From Stutzerimonas stutzeri (GTDB lineage Bacteria > Pseudomonadota > Gammaproteobacteria > Pseudomonadales > Pseudomonadaceae): a DNA stretch of 64,000 nucleotides. This document shows, piece by piece, positions 21,984 to 31,228 of the stretch (position 1 is its first letter; every line of letters starts with the position of its first letter). The notes under the pieces were generated by a model. That model saw only the letters and a list, made by a program, of their open reading frames with translations, did not search any database and was not told the origin of the DNA. The stretch is from assembly GCF_024451105.1 (NCBI RefSeq), contig NZ_JANGEY010000001.1, forward strand, positions 558,001 through 622,000. The letters are read 5' to 3'. Both the position numbers and the translations under genes were made by a program.

Positions 21984-23594
21984 TCAGGCCATCGCCGGAG
22001 CGAAGCTGTCGGCCTGGGCCATGCGCCACATGCGCGCGTAGAACTCGCCCTCGACCTGCCCGCCGAGCAGTTCGCCGGGCCTGAGATAGACGTGCTTCTG
22101 CGAGAACAGGCTCAGCTCGCTGGGCGACACGCGCAGCGCCAGGTGCTTGGGTTCGAGCTGGGACGGATGCTCGAGGCCGGCGGCGGCGAGCATCTCGGCC
22201 AGTGCCCTGAGGGTGTTGCGGTGGAAGCTGTGCACCCGCTGCGCCTTGTCCTCGACCACCAGCGCGCGCTGGCGCAGCGGGTCCTGGGTGGCCACCCCGG
22301 TCGGGCACTTGTTGGTGTGGCAGGACTGCGACTGGATGCAGCCGATGGCGAACATGAAGCCGCGCGCCGAGTTGGCCCAGTCGGCGCCGATCGCCAGCAC
22401 GCTGGCGATGTCGAAGGCGCTGACGATCTTGCCGCTGGCGCCGAGGCGGATCCGCTCGCGCAGGTTCAGGCCGACCAGGGTGTTGTGGACGAACAGCAGG
22501 CCCTCGCGCAGCGGCACGCCGATGTGGTCGGTGAACTCCAGCGGCGCCGCGCCGGTGCCGCCCTCCTTGCCGTCGACCACGATGAAGTCGGGGAGGATGC
22601 CGGTCCTGAGCATCGCCTTGGCGATGGCCATGAACTCCCACGGGTGGCCGAGGCAGAACTTGAAGCCGACCGGCTTGCCGCCGGACAGTTCGCGCAGGCG
22701 GGCGAGGAACTCGAGCAGCTCGATCGGCGTGGCGAACTCGGCGTGGCGCGCCGGCGAGATGCAGTCCTCGCCAAGCGGCACGCCGCGAGTGGCGGCGATC
22801 TCGGCGGTGACCTTGTGCTTGGGCAGGATGCCGCCATGGCCGGGCTTGGCGCCCTGGCTGAGCTTGACCTCGATCATCTTCACCTGCGGGTCGTTGGCCT
22901 GCACGGCGAACTTCTGCGCATCGAAGCGGCCGTCCGCCGTGCGGCAGCCGAAGTAGCCGCTGCCCACTTCCCAGATCAGGTCGCCGCGGTGCTCGCGGTG
23001 GTAGGGGCTGATGCTGCCCTCGCCGGTGTCGTGGGCGAAGCCGCCCAGCGCCGCGCCCTGGTTCAGCGCGCGGATGGCGTTGGCGCTCAGCGAGCCGAAG
23101 CTCATCGCCGAGATGTTGAAGATCGACGCCGAGTACGGCTGGCGGCACTGCGGGCCACCGATCTCGACGCGGAAGCTCGCCGGGTCGACGTGCTCGGCCG
23201 GCAGCATCGAGTGGCCGATGAACTCGAAGCCGGTCTGGCCGACGTCGCTGAGGGTGCCGAACGGCTTGTCGGCGCCCTCGTTCTTGGCCCGCGCGTAGAC
23301 CAGCGAGCGCTGCGCGCGGGAGAACGGCAGGCGCTCGTTGTCGCCTTCCAGCAGGTACTGGCGGATCTCCGGGCGGACGAACTCCACCAGGTAGCGGATG
23401 TTGCCGAGGATCGGGTAGTTGCGCCGCACCGCGTGGCGGCTCTGGCGCAGGTCGTTGACCCCGACCGCGCTCAGCGCGCCGCACAGCAGGGTCAGCGGCC
23501 AGAGGTCGGCGAGGAACGGCAGGCTGACCAGGGTGAGCAGCACGCAGGCGGCGAAGAAGGCGTAACGGCTGAGCAGCGACAGGTTCATCCACAT
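21984..23594 (-). CDS. FMN-binding glutamate-synthase-family membrane protein
   Basis: The 536-residue protein has two N-terminal hydrophobic segments (about 8-50) and then a GltB-type TIM barrel. SMSFGSLSANAIRALNQG, GEGSISPYH, GAKPGHGG and DGKEGGTGAAP are FMN/2-oxoglutarate-site blocks of glutamate synthase, and CHTNKCPTG recalls its Fe-S cysteine region. It lacks the glutaminase domain and a GltD partner, so it is not classical GOGAT. The reaction is unknown. AGGAG lies 11 nt before the ATG at 23594. Confidence 0.85.
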   Translation of the reverse strand: MWMNLSLLSRYAFFAACVLLTLVSLPFLADLWPLTLLCGALSAVGVNDLRQSRHAVRRNYPILGNIRYLVEFVRPEIRQYLLEGDNERLPFSRAQRSLVYARAKNEGADKPFGTLSDVGQTGFEFIGHSMLPAEHVDPASFRVEIGGPQCRQPYSASIFNISAMSFGSLSANAIRALNQGAALGGFAHDTGEGSISPYHREHRGDLIWEVGSGYFGCRTADGRFDAQKFAVQANDPQVKMIEVKLSQGAKPGHGGILPKHKVTAEIAATRGVPLGEDCISPARHAEFATPIELLEFLARLRELSGGKPVGFKFCLGHPWEFMAIAKAMLRTGILPDFIVVDGKEGGTGAAPLEFTDHIGVPLREGLLFVHNTLVGLNLRERIRLGASGKIVSAFDIASVLAIGADWANSARGFMFAIGCIQSQSCHTNKCPTGVATQDPLRQRALVVEDKAQRVHSFHRNTLRALAEMLAAAGLEHPSQLEPKHLALRVSPSELSLFSQKHVYLRPGELLGGQVEGEFYARMWRMAQADSFAPAMA

Positions 23595-23706
23595 GGCTCG
23601 GGCATCTCCTGATGGGTCGGGCCGCCACTCTACCCGAGCCGGCGGATCAGGACAGTGACGCCAGGGGCTATCGCATGCACGGCTTCGGAGCTTGATCAAT
23701 CCGTTG

Positions 23707-23762
23707 CAGGGGCGAATTCATGCGCCCAAGTCCCCCGCCAAGGCGAATGGATTCGCCCCTAC
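23707..23762. repeat. Degenerate REP pair (GGGGCGAAT family)
   Basis: CAGGGGCGAATTCATGCGCC and, inverted, GGCGAATGGATTCGCCCCT can pair over about 19 nt with a few mismatches. Both resemble arms of the palindrome at 7502-7527. It lies in the 205-bp gap between two minus-strand genes, and nothing else is seen there. Confidence 0.65.
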
Positions 23763-23799
23763 GGGCCAGGGAATTGGCTGCATGCGGTTGCCCCGTGCC

Positions 23800-24318
23800 T
23801 CAGGCGCAGCCCGGGCGGCCGTGGGCGTAGGAGCGGCTCGGATCGACCAGCGCGTCGAACTCGCCGAGCGCGGTCGCGCCGATCAGCAGCGGGAAGTCGA
23901 AGGCGCTGCGGTCGGTGAGGTTGACCTCGATCCGCTGCAGGCTGTCGCCCAGGCACACCGGCATCTCGATCACCGGGCGGGCGCTGTAGGCCTCGCCGTC
24001 GCCGGGCGCCATGTCGTCGGCACGGCGCTTGATGTAGCTCATGCGCACCAGCGGGCGCACCAGGGTGCGCGGCTCGGCGTGGCCGTCGGCGGCCAGCTGG
24101 AAGCGCACCCAGCGCTCGCCATCGCGCTTGAAGGTCTCGATGTTGCGGGCGCTCAGCGAGGCGGTGACGGCGCCGGTGTCCAGCTTGGCCGGCAGCACCA
24201 GGTCCAGTTCGGGGAGCAGCGCCTTCTCGTGCAGGCCGTAGACCTGCTTGTCGTCGGCCATGGCCTGGGCCGCCAGCAGCGACAGGCCGGAGAACAGGGC
24301 GATCAGGGAAGCTTTCAT
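23800..24318 (-). CDS. Secreted retropepsin-like protein (RimB/'zinc protease' family)
   Basis: The 172-residue protein has a Sec signal peptide (MKASLIALFSGLSLL..., cleavage likely after Ala21) and one domain of the family long labelled 'putative ATP-dependent zinc protease'. The motif LDTGA (D47-T48-G49) is the active-site triad of a retropepsin-like aspartic peptidase. No zinc-binding HExxH or ATP site is visible, so the old name is misleading. Such proteins are often linked to RimK-type ligases, but none is adjacent. Substrate unknown. Confidence 0.78.
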   Translation of the reverse strand: MKASLIALFSGLSLLAAQAMADDKQVYGLHEKALLPELDLVLPAKLDTGAVTASLSARNIETFKRDGERWVRFQLAADGHAEPRTLVRPLVRMSYIKRRADDMAPGDGEAYSARPVIEMPVCLGDSLQRIEVNLTDRSAFDFPLLIGATALGEFDALVDPSRSYAHGRPGCA

Positions 24319-24452
24319 GCGGGGAACAGCGTCTCTACGGTTGCGGCGACCGGCGGGGCCACGCCGGCAAGGGTGAAGGAAACGGGAGGGCGGCAGGATA
24401 GCCGTCGCCCGCGCCTTGCGCCAGAGCGCCGCGACGCATGACCGCCGGCGGC

Positions 24453-24920
24453 TCACTCCAGCGGCAGCTCGGTGGTGCGCTTCACCTCGCTCATGGTGAT
24501 GTGCGAATGCGCCTCCTGCACGTGGGTGCTGCCCAGCAGGTGGTCGCGCAGGAAGCGCTCGTAGCCGGCGATGTCGCGGGCCACCACCTTGAGCAGGTAG
24601 TCGGAGGCGCCGGCCATGGTGTAGCACTCCAGCACCTCCGGATGGCCGACCACGTCGCGCTCGAACTCCTCGAGGTTGCGCCGGCCGTGCGCCGACAGCT
24701 TGATGCTGACGAACACCACCATGCCCAGGCCGAGCTTGCTCCGGTCGAGCAACGCCACCTTGCGCTCGATCACCCCCTCCTCCTGCAGGCGATGGATGCG
24801 CCGCCAGCACGGCGACTGCGACAGCTCGACCTTCTCGGCGATCTCCGCCGCCGACAGGTCGGCGTCGTGCTGCAGCAGGCGGAGGATGCGGCGGTCGAGG
24901 GGGCTCAGCGGGCTGTGCAT
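24453..24920 (-). CDS. Lrp/AsnC-family transcriptional regulator
   Basis: The 155 residues contain an N-terminal helix-turn-helix (about 5-60, DRRILRLLQHDADLSAAEIA) and a C-terminal RAM ligand-binding domain (about 70-145). Lrp-family proteins sense amino acids. Divergence from indolepyruvate ferredoxin oxidoreductase and leucine-type dehydrogenase genes suggests control by a branched-chain or aromatic amino acid. The start at 24920 is the Met before the HTH; longer frames run through the AT-rich promoter. Confidence 0.92.
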   Translation of the reverse strand: MHSPLSPLDRRILRLLQHDADLSAAEIAEKVELSQSPCWRRIHRLQEEGVIERKVALLDRSKLGLGMVVFVSIKLSAHGRRNLEEFERDVVGHPEVLECYTMAGASDYLLKVVARDIAGYERFLRDHLLGSTHVQEAHSHITMSEVKRTTELPLE

Positions 24921-25117
24921 GATTTTTTCTCTTTTAGATTTCTTATGGAAAAAGTCATGCGAATTATGGCCAGCAGGCCGGAAAAATAGAAAGAAAATGC
25001 CGTCACGCCTGCCGCATACTCTTGTCCATACCGTCTGCCGCGGCGATCCCGCGGACAGGCCGACCGCGGCGCCCACCGGCGCCGCTTCGCTCGCCATAAG
25101 AATAAAAGGAGCGCCCC
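24921..25117. promoter_or_regulatory. AT-rich divergent control region, Lrp-type gene / iorAB
   Basis: This 197-bp gap holds an A/T-rich island (about 24922-25000) with phased A-tracts such as GGAAAAAGTC, GGAAAAATAGAAAG and TTTTTTCTCTTTTAG, unusual in this GC-rich DNA and typical of Lrp binding regions. AAAGGAG precedes the plus-strand gene. Confidence 0.5.
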
Positions 25118-28100
25118 ATGTCTCTGGCCGAGATCCGTCTGGACGACAAGTACCGCCTTGCCACCGGTCACCTCTACCTGACCGGCACCCAGGCGCTGAC
25201 CCGCCTGCCCATGCTGCAAAAGCAGCGCGACGCCGCCTTCGGCCTGAATACCGCCTGCTTCATCTCCGGCTACCGCGGCTCGCCGCTGGGCAACCTCGAC
25301 AAGAGCCTGTGGGAAGCCAAGCAGTACCTGCGGGACAACCACATCCACTTCCAGCCCGGGGTCAACGAGGAGCTGGCCGCCACCGCGGTGTGGGGCAGCC
25401 AGCAGACCAGCCTGTTCCCCGGCGCGCGCTACGACGGCGTGTTCGCCATGTGGTACGGCAAGGGCCCGGGCGTCGACCGCTGCGGCGACGTGTTCAAGCA
25501 CGGCAACTCGGCCGGGGTGTCGCCGCACGGCGGCGTGCTGCTGCTGGCCGGCGACGACCACGGCTGCAAGTCCTCGAGCATCGCCCACCAGAGCGAGCAC
25601 GCCTTCATCGCCGCGTCGATCCCGGTGCTCAACCCGGCCAACGTCCAGGAAATCCTCGACTACGGCATCCTCGGCTGGGAGCTGTCGCGCTACAGCGGCT
25701 GCTGGGTGGCGCTGAAGACCATCGCCGAGAACGTCGACTCCTCCGCGGTGGTCGAGGTCGACCCGCTGCGCGTCGAGGTGAAGATTCCCGAGGACTTCGT
25801 CCTGCCCGAGGACGGCGTGCACATCCGCTGGCCGGATCCGCCGCTGGTGCAGGAGGCGCGCCTCAACACCTACAAGATCTACGCCGCGCGCGCCTTCGCC
25901 CGCGCCAACAACCTCAACCAGATCAAGCTGGATTCGCCCAACCCGCGCCTGGGCATCATCACCACCGGCAAGTCCTACCTCGACGTGCGCCAGGCCCTCG
26001 ACGACCTCGGCCTCGACGAGGCACTGTGCGCCCGGGTCGGCCTGCGCGTGCTCAAGGTCGGCATGAGCTGGCCGCTGGAGCCGGTGTCGGTGCACGAGTT
26101 CGCCCAAGGGCTCGACGAGATCCTGGTGGTCGAGGAGAAGCGCAGCATCATCGAGGACCAGCTCACCGGCCAGCTGTACAACTGGCCGGTGGACAAGCGC
26201 CCGCGGGTGGTCGGCGAGTTCGACGAGGACGGCAACTCGCTGCTGCCCAACCTGGCCGAGCTGACCCCGGCGATGATCGCCCGGGTGATCGCCAGGCGCC
26301 TGGCGCCGATCTACAGCAGCGCGCAGATCGACGAACGCCTGGCCTTCCTCGCCGCCAAGGAGGCGGCGCTGGCCGCGCCCAAGCACCACACCCAGCGCAC
26401 CCCGCACTTCTGTTCGGGCTGTCCGCACAACAGCTCGACCAAGCTGCCCGAGGGCAGCCGCGCCCTCGGCGGCATCGGCTGCCATTACATGACCCAGTGG
26501 ATGGACAGGAGCACCGACACCTTCACCCAGATGGGCGGCGAAGGCGCCACCTGGATCGGCCAGGCGCCGTTCACCGACACCCCGCACGTGTTCCAGAACC
26601 TCGGCGACGGCACCTACTTCCACTCCGGCCAGCTGGCCCTGCGCGCCGCGGTAGCCGCCGGGGTCAACATCACCTACAAGATCCTCTACAACGACGCGGT
26701 GGCGATGACCGGCGGCCAGCCGATCGACGGCGAGCTGCGCATCGACCAGCTCAGCCAGCAGGTCTACGCCGAAGGGGTGAAACGCATCGCCCTGGTCAGC
26801 GACGAGCCGGACAAGTACCCGAGCCGCGCCGGCTTCGCGCCCATCGTCACCTTCCACCACCGCCGCGAGCTGGACGCCGTGCAGCGCGAGCTGCGCGAGT
26901 TCAAGGGCGTGTCGGTGATCCTCTTTGATCAGACCTGCGCCACCGAGAAGCGCCGCCGGCGCAAGCGCGGCAAGCTGGTCGATCCGCAGAAGCGCGCCTT
27001 CATCAACCCGGCGGTGTGCGAGGGCTGCGGCGACTGCAGCGTGAAGTCCAACTGCCTGTCGGTGCTGCCGCTGGAGACCGAGCTGGGCCGCAAGCGGCAG
27101 ATCGACCAGAACGCCTGCAACAAGGACTTCTCCTGCGTCGAGGGCTTCTGCCCGAGCTTCGTCACCGTGCACGGCGGCGAGCTGCGCCAGCCGGAGGCGC
27201 AGGGCCGCAACGCCGCGTTCGCCGAACTGCCCGAGCCCAAGCAGCCGGACCTGGCGCGGCCGTGGAACATCCTGCTGCCCGGCGTCGGCGGCAGCGGGGT
27301 GACCACCGTCGGCGCCCTGCTCGGCATGGCCGCGCACCTGGAGGGCAAGGGCTGCAGCGTGCTCGACCAGGCCGGCCTGGCGCAGAAGTTCGGTCCGGTG
27401 ATCAGCCACATCCGCATCGCCGCCAGGCAGGACGATATCTTTGCTGTGCGCATCGCCGCCGGCGAGACCGACCTGCTGCTCGGCTGCGACCTGGTGGTGG
27501 CGGCCAGCGCGGAAGCGCTGGCCAAGCTCAACGACAAGATCGCCCACGCGGTGGTCAACAGCCATGAGGCCGCCACCGCCGAGTTCACCCGCAACCCGGA
27601 CGCCGAGGTGCCCGGCGCGGCGATGCGCGAGGCCCTCAGCGAGGCGGTCGGCGCAGGCAAGACCCACTTCGTCGACGCCACCCGCCTGGCCACCGCGCTG
27701 CTCGGCGACAGCATCGCCAGCAACCTGTTCATGCTCGGCTTCGCCTACCAGCAGGGCCTGGTGCCGGTGTCCGCCGAGGCCATCGCCAAGGCCATCGAAC
27801 TCAACGGCGTGGCGATCCAGCTCAACCAGCAGGCCTTCCTCTGGGGCCGCCGCGCCGCCTTCGATCTGCCCGCCGTCGAACAACTGGCCAAGCCCCAGGT
27901 GGTCGAGGCGCCGCGCTGCGAGAGCCTCGACGAGATCCTCAATGACCGCGTGGCGCGCCTGACCGCCTACCAGGACGCCGCCTACGCGCAGCGCTACCGC
28001 GCGCTGGTCGAGCGCGTGCGCGCCGCCGACCGCGACCCGCAGCAGCGCCTCGCCCAGGCGGTGGCGCGCAGCTACCACAAGCTGCTGGCCTACAAGGACG

Positions 28101-28585
28101 AGTACGAGGTGGCGCGCCTGTACAGCGACGGCGAGTTCGTCCGCCAGCTCGCGGCGCAGTTCCAGGGCGACTACCGCCTGCAGTTCCACCTGGCGCCGTC
28201 CTGGCTGTGCAAGACCGATCCCAGCACCGGCGAGCCGCGCAAGCGCGAGTTCGGCCCGTGGCTGCTCAAGGCCTTCGCCGTGCTGGCGCGCGGCAAGTTC
28301 CTGCGCGGCAGCGTCCTCGACCCCTTCGGCCACAGCGCCGAGCGCAAGCTGGAGCGCGCGCTGATCAAGGAGTTCGAGCAGGACGTCGAGCTGCTGCTCG
28401 GCGCGCTCAGCCCCGGCAACTACGCCAGCGCCGTGGCGCTGGCCGAACTGCCGGCGCAGATCCGCGGCTACGGCCACGTCAAGGAGCGCGCGCTGGCCAA
28501 GGTGCGCGAGCAGGCCGCAACGCTGCGCGAGCGCCTCGCCGCCCGGGCGATCCCGGTGGTGCAGCTCTGCCAGCCGGCCGCCTGA
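25118..28585 (+). CDS. Indolepyruvate ferredoxin oxidoreductase (fused)
   Basis: A 1155-residue single-chain 2-oxoacid:ferredoxin oxidoreductase converts aryl or branched pyruvates to acyl-CoA with ferredoxin reduction. The N-terminal part carries the TPP-dependent alpha-type domain ([12 protein letters not shown] near residue 48; CSGCPHN near 434). A central ferredoxin-like cluster is C634xxC637xxC640xxxxxC646 with further cysteines near 669-682, and a gamma-type domain follows ([15 protein letters not shown] near 729). A strong AAGGAG precedes the ATG. It is probably the first gene of a unit with the dehydrogenase downstream, supplying arylpyruvate oxidation after transamination or deamination. 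Confidence 0.93.
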   Translation: MSLAEIRLDDKYRLATGHLYLTGTQALTRLPMLQKQRDAAFGLNTACFISGYRGSPLGNLDKSLWEAKQYLRDNHIHFQPGVNEELAATAVWGSQQTSLFPGARYDGVFAMWYGKGPGVDRCGDVFKHGNSAGVSPHGGVLLLAGDDHGCKSSSIAHQSEHAFIAASIPVLNPANVQEILDYGILGWELSRYSGCWVALKTIAENVDSSAVVEVDPLRVEVKIPEDFVLPEDGVHIRWPDPPLVQEARLNTYKIYAARAFARANNLNQIKLDSPNPRLGIITTGKSYLDVRQALDDLGLDEALCARVGLRVLKVGMSWPLEPVSVHEFAQGLDEILVVEEKRSIIEDQLTGQLYNWPVDKRPRVVGEFDEDGNSLLPNLAELTPAMIARVIARRLAPIYSSAQIDERLAFLAAKEAALAAPKHHTQRTPHFCSGCPHNSSTKLPEGSRALGGIGCHYMTQWMDRSTDTFTQMGGEGATWIGQAPFTDTPHVFQNLGDGTYFHSGQLALRAAVAAGVNITYKILYNDAVAMTGGQPIDGELRIDQLSQQVYAEGVKRIALVSDEPDKYPSRAGFAPIVTFHHRRELDAVQRELREFKGVSVILFDQTCATEKRRRRKRGKLVDPQKRAFINPAVCEGCGDCSVKSNCLSVLPLETELGRKRQIDQNACNKDFSCVEGFCPSFVTVHGGELRQPEAQGRNAAFAELPEPKQPDLARPWNILLPGVGGSGVTTVGALLGMAAHLEGKGCSVLDQAGLAQKFGPVISHIRIAARQDDIFAVRIAAGETDLLLGCDLVVAASAEALAKLNDKIAHAVVNSHEAATAEFTRNPDAEVPGAAMREALSEAVGAGKTHFVDATRLATALLGDSIASNLFMLGFAYQQGLVPVSAEAIAKAIELNGVAIQLNQQAFLWGRRAAFDLPAVEQLAKPQVVEAPRCESLDEILNDRVARLTAYQDAAYAQRYRALVERVRAADRDPQQRLAQAVARSYHKLLAYKDEYEVARLYSDGEFVRQLAAQFQGDYRLQFHLAPSWLCKTDPSTGEPRKREFGPWLLKAFAVLARGKFLRGSVLDPFGHSAERKLERALIKEFEQDVELLLGALSPGNYASAVALAELPAQIRGYGHVKERALAKVREQAATLRERLAARAIPVVQLCQPAA

Positions 28586-28605
28586 ACCTCCCGATAACCC
28601 CCACG

Positions 28606-28629
28606 CCCTTTCCCGTGCGCGGGAGAGGG
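28606..28629 (+). other. Intercistronic hairpin after the oxidoreductase gene
   Basis: CCCTTTCCCG and CGGGAGAGGG form a 10-bp stem with one G-T pair and a 4-nt loop. There is no T-run, so it is more likely an mRNA processing or stability element than a terminator. Confidence 0.4.
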
Positions 28630-28667
28630 TCCGCCTCCCGACAACCACAAGAAACCGAGGTAATCCG

Positions 28668-29711
28668 ATGTCCGTGTTCTCCCACCCGGAATTCGACCAG
28701 CACGAGCAGGTGGTCTTCGGCCACGACCGGGCCAGCGGCCTGAAGGCGATCATCGCCATCCACGACACCAGCCGCGGCCCGGCCCTCGGCGGCTGCCGCA
28801 TGTGGTCCTACGCCAGCGACGAGGAGGCACTGCGCGACGTGCTGCGCCTGTCGCGCGGCATGACCTACAAGTCGGCGCTGGCCAACCTGCCGCTCGGCGG
28901 CGGCAAGGCGGTGATCATCGGCGATCCGCATCGCGGCAAGAGCGAGGCGCTATTCGAGGCGATGGGCGCGTTCGTCGACAGCCTCGGCGGGCGCTACGTC
29001 AGCGCCGCCGACTCCGGCACCGGGGTGGCCGAGATGCGCCTGATGGCCCGGCGTACCCGCCACGTCGCCGGCGCCGAGGCGCGCGAGGGCTTCGACGGCG
29101 ACCCGTCGCCGTCCACCGCCTACGGGGTGTTCGTCGGCCTGCAGGCCGCCGTGCGCCAGCGCCTCGGCCGCGACGACCTCAGGGGCCTGAAGGTGGCGAT
29201 CCAGGGCGTCGGTCAGGTCGGCCTCGGCCTCGCCCGCCACCTCGAGGCGGCCGGCGCCGAGCTGTTCGTCACCGACATCGTCGCCGCCAACGTGCAGCGC
29301 GCGGTCGACGAGCTGGGCGCCCATGCCGTGCGCCAGCACGACATCTACGGCCTCGACGTCGACGTGTTCGCCCCCTGCGCCCTCGGTGCCATCGTCAACC
29401 GCGACACCCTCGAGGCGCTGCGCGCGCCGGTGATCGCCGGCGCCGCCAACAACCAGCTGGCCAGTCCGGAACTGGCCGAGGAGCTGCGTAGCCGCGGCTG
29501 CCTGTACGCGCCGGACTACGCGATCAACGCCGGCGGCATCATCGACGTCGCCCTGCAGCGCGGCGGCGCCACGCCTGCCGAGCTGCGGGCGCACCTCGAC
29601 GGCATCGGCGCGACCCTGGCGGAGATCTTCGCCCGCGCCGACGCCGAGGGCGCCACCACCACGGCCGTCGCCGACCGCCTGGCGCGCGAGCGCCTGCAGG
29701 CCGGCCGCTGA
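28668..29711 (+). CDS. Leucine/phenylalanine-type amino-acid dehydrogenase
   Basis: This 347-residue NAD-dependent Glu/Leu/Phe/Val dehydrogenase interconverts an amino acid and its 2-oxo acid. The substrate-binding and catalytic lysines are at the leucine-dehydrogenase positions, K68 (MTYKSA) and K80 (LGGGKAV), and a Rossmann domain starts near residue 168 ([14 protein letters not shown]). It sits 82 bp after the indolepyruvate oxidoreductase and before an NSS transporter, which suggests import, deamination and oxidation of branched or aromatic amino acids. Leu versus Phe preference is not decidable here. Confidence 0.92.
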   Translation: MSVFSHPEFDQHEQVVFGHDRASGLKAIIAIHDTSRGPALGGCRMWSYASDEEALRDVLRLSRGMTYKSALANLPLGGGKAVIIGDPHRGKSEALFEAMGAFVDSLGGRYVSAADSGTGVAEMRLMARRTRHVAGAEAREGFDGDPSPSTAYGVFVGLQAAVRQRLGRDDLRGLKVAIQGVGQVGLGLARHLEAAGAELFVTDIVAANVQRAVDELGAHAVRQHDIYGLDVDVFAPCALGAIVNRDTLEALRAPVIAGAANNQLASPELAEELRSRGCLYAPDYAINAGGIIDVALQRGGATPAELRAHLDGIGATLAEIFARADAEGATTTAVADRLARERLQAGR

Positions 29712-29716
29712 TGTAC

Positions 29717-29741
29717 GGGGACGCTCAGGCGTCCCCTTTTT
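29717..29741 (+). terminator. Intrinsic terminator after the amino-acid dehydrogenase
   Basis: GGGGACGC, loop TCAG, GCGTCCCC and then five T residues form a canonical terminator beginning 6 bp after the stop codon. The transporter ATG lies only 34 bp beyond, leaving almost no space for a separate promoter, so partial read-through is likely. Confidence 0.85.
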
Positions 29742-29775
29742 CTGAGCCACTACAACAACAATGAGGGCCAGCCCC

Positions 29776-31173
29776 ATGAGTCAAGAGAGCATCGCCGCCG
29801 GCGCCATCGCCGGCTCCACCCGCAGCGAGGCCGGCCGCGGCCTGTGGTCGTCGCGCTGGGTATTCTTCCTCGCCGCCACCGGCTCGGCGGTCGGCCTCGG
29901 CAACATCTGGAAGTTCCCCTATATCACCGGGCAGAACGGCGGCGGCGCCTTCGTGCTGGTCTACCTGGGCTGCATCCTCGCCATCGGCATCCCGCTGCTG
30001 ATGGCCGAGGTGATGATCGGCCGCCGCGGCCGCGCCAACCCCGAAGGCGCCTTTGCCGCGCTGGCCCGCGAGGCCGGCGCGCACCGCGCCTGGCGGCTGG
30101 TCGGCGGCCTCGGCGTGCTCACCGGCTTCCTGATTCTCAGCTTCTATGCGGTGGTCGCCGGCTGGGCGGTGGCCTACGCCCCGACCGCGCTGAGCGGCGG
30201 TTTCGCCGGTCTGGACGGGGAAAAGAGCGGCGCGCTGTTCGGCGCCCTGCTCGCCGACCCGTGGCGGCTGGCCGGCTACGGCAGCCTGGTGCTGGCGCTG
30301 ACCCTGGGGATAGTCGCGCTCGGGGTACGCGGCGGCCTGGAGCGCTCGCTGCGCTTCCTGATGCCGGGGTTGTTCGTGCTGCTGCTGGTGCTGGTCGGCT
30401 ACGCCGCCACCACCGGGCACTTCCTGCAGGCAGTGGAGTTCCTGTTCGCCGCCGACTTCAGCAAGCTCGGCACCCAGGGCGTGCTGGCCGCGCTCGGCCA
30501 TGCCTTCTTCACCCTCAGCCTGGCCAGCGGCGCGATGATGGCCTATGGCTCCTACCTGCCGGCCGGCACCTCGATCGTGCGCACCTCGCTGCTGGTGGCG
30601 CTGGCCGACACCGCGGTGGCGCTGCTCGCCGGCCTGGCGATCTTCCCGCTGGTGTTCGCCAACGGCCTGGAGCCGGGCGCCGGACCCGGGCTGATCTTCG
30701 TCACCCTGCCGATCGCCTTCGGCCAGATGCCGCTGGGCACCCTGATCGGCGGGCTGTTCTTCGTCATGCTGGCGATCGCCGCGCTGACCTCGGCGATCTC
30801 GCTGAGCGAGCCGAGCATCGCCTGGCTGACCGAGAAGTTCGCCATCGGCCGGCTCAAGGCGGTGCTGCTCAGCGGCGCGGCGCTGTGGCTGCTGAGCCTC
30901 GGCACGGTGCTGTCGTTCAACGCCTGGAGCGAGGTCACCCTGCTGGGCAAGACCTTCTTCGACGCGCTGGACTACCTGACCACCAACCTGATGATGCCGC
31001 TCGGCGGGCTGTTCACCGTGCTGTTCGCCGGCTGGGCGCTCAACCGCGCCACCGCCCGCGAGGCGCTCGGCCTCGAGCGGGAAGGTCCGTTCACGCTGTG
31101 GTGGCTGACCCTGCGCTGGGTCACCCCGCTGTGCATCCTGGTGGTGTTCCTGCACACCCTCGGCCTGTTCTGA
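29776..31173 (+). CDS. Sodium-dependent transporter, NSS (SNF) family
   Basis: A 465-residue LeuT-fold transporter with 11-12 helices carries the transmembrane-1 signature SAVGLGNIWKFPY and the unwound-helix-6 region HAFFTLSLASGAMMAYGSY. It likely imports an amino acid with Na+. The start at 29776 has GAGGG 8 nt upstream; an in-frame ATG at 29761 overlaps that Shine-Dalgarno. It follows the amino-acid dehydrogenase across a terminator. Confidence 0.92.
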   Translation: MSQESIAAGAIAGSTRSEAGRGLWSSRWVFFLAATGSAVGLGNIWKFPYITGQNGGGAFVLVYLGCILAIGIPLLMAEVMIGRRGRANPEGAFAALAREAGAHRAWRLVGGLGVLTGFLILSFYAVVAGWAVAYAPTALSGGFAGLDGEKSGALFGALLADPWRLAGYGSLVLALTLGIVALGVRGGLERSLRFLMPGLFVLLLVLVGYAATTGHFLQAVEFLFAADFSKLGTQGVLAALGHAFFTLSLASGAMMAYGSYLPAGTSIVRTSLLVALADTAVALLAGLAIFPLVFANGLEPGAGPGLIFVTLPIAFGQMPLGTLIGGLFFVMLAIAALTSAISLSEPSIAWLTEKFAIGRLKAVLLSGAALWLLSLGTVLSFNAWSEVTLLGKTFFDALDYLTTNLMMPLGGLFTVLFAGWALNRATAREALGLEREGPFTLWWLTLRWVTPLCILVVFLHTLGLF

Positions 31174-31184
31174 TCCAGGCCTGC

Positions 31185-31228
31185 AACGCACGGGCGGGGC
31201 ATGCGCCGGCATGCCCCGCCCGTGCGTT
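31185..31228. terminator. Bidirectional terminator between convergent genes
   Basis: Perfect 20-bp arms (31185-31204 and 31209-31228) around a 4-nt loop separate the NSS transporter from the PhoX-like gene. The stem ends in AA/TT on both sides. The minus-strand gene stops exactly at its edge. Confidence 0.85.

Noticed and set aside
24905-28801. Antisense open frame of about 1300 codons across the indolepyruvate oxidoreductase
   Set aside because: Same cause: it mirrors the sense codons and has no recognisable domain.
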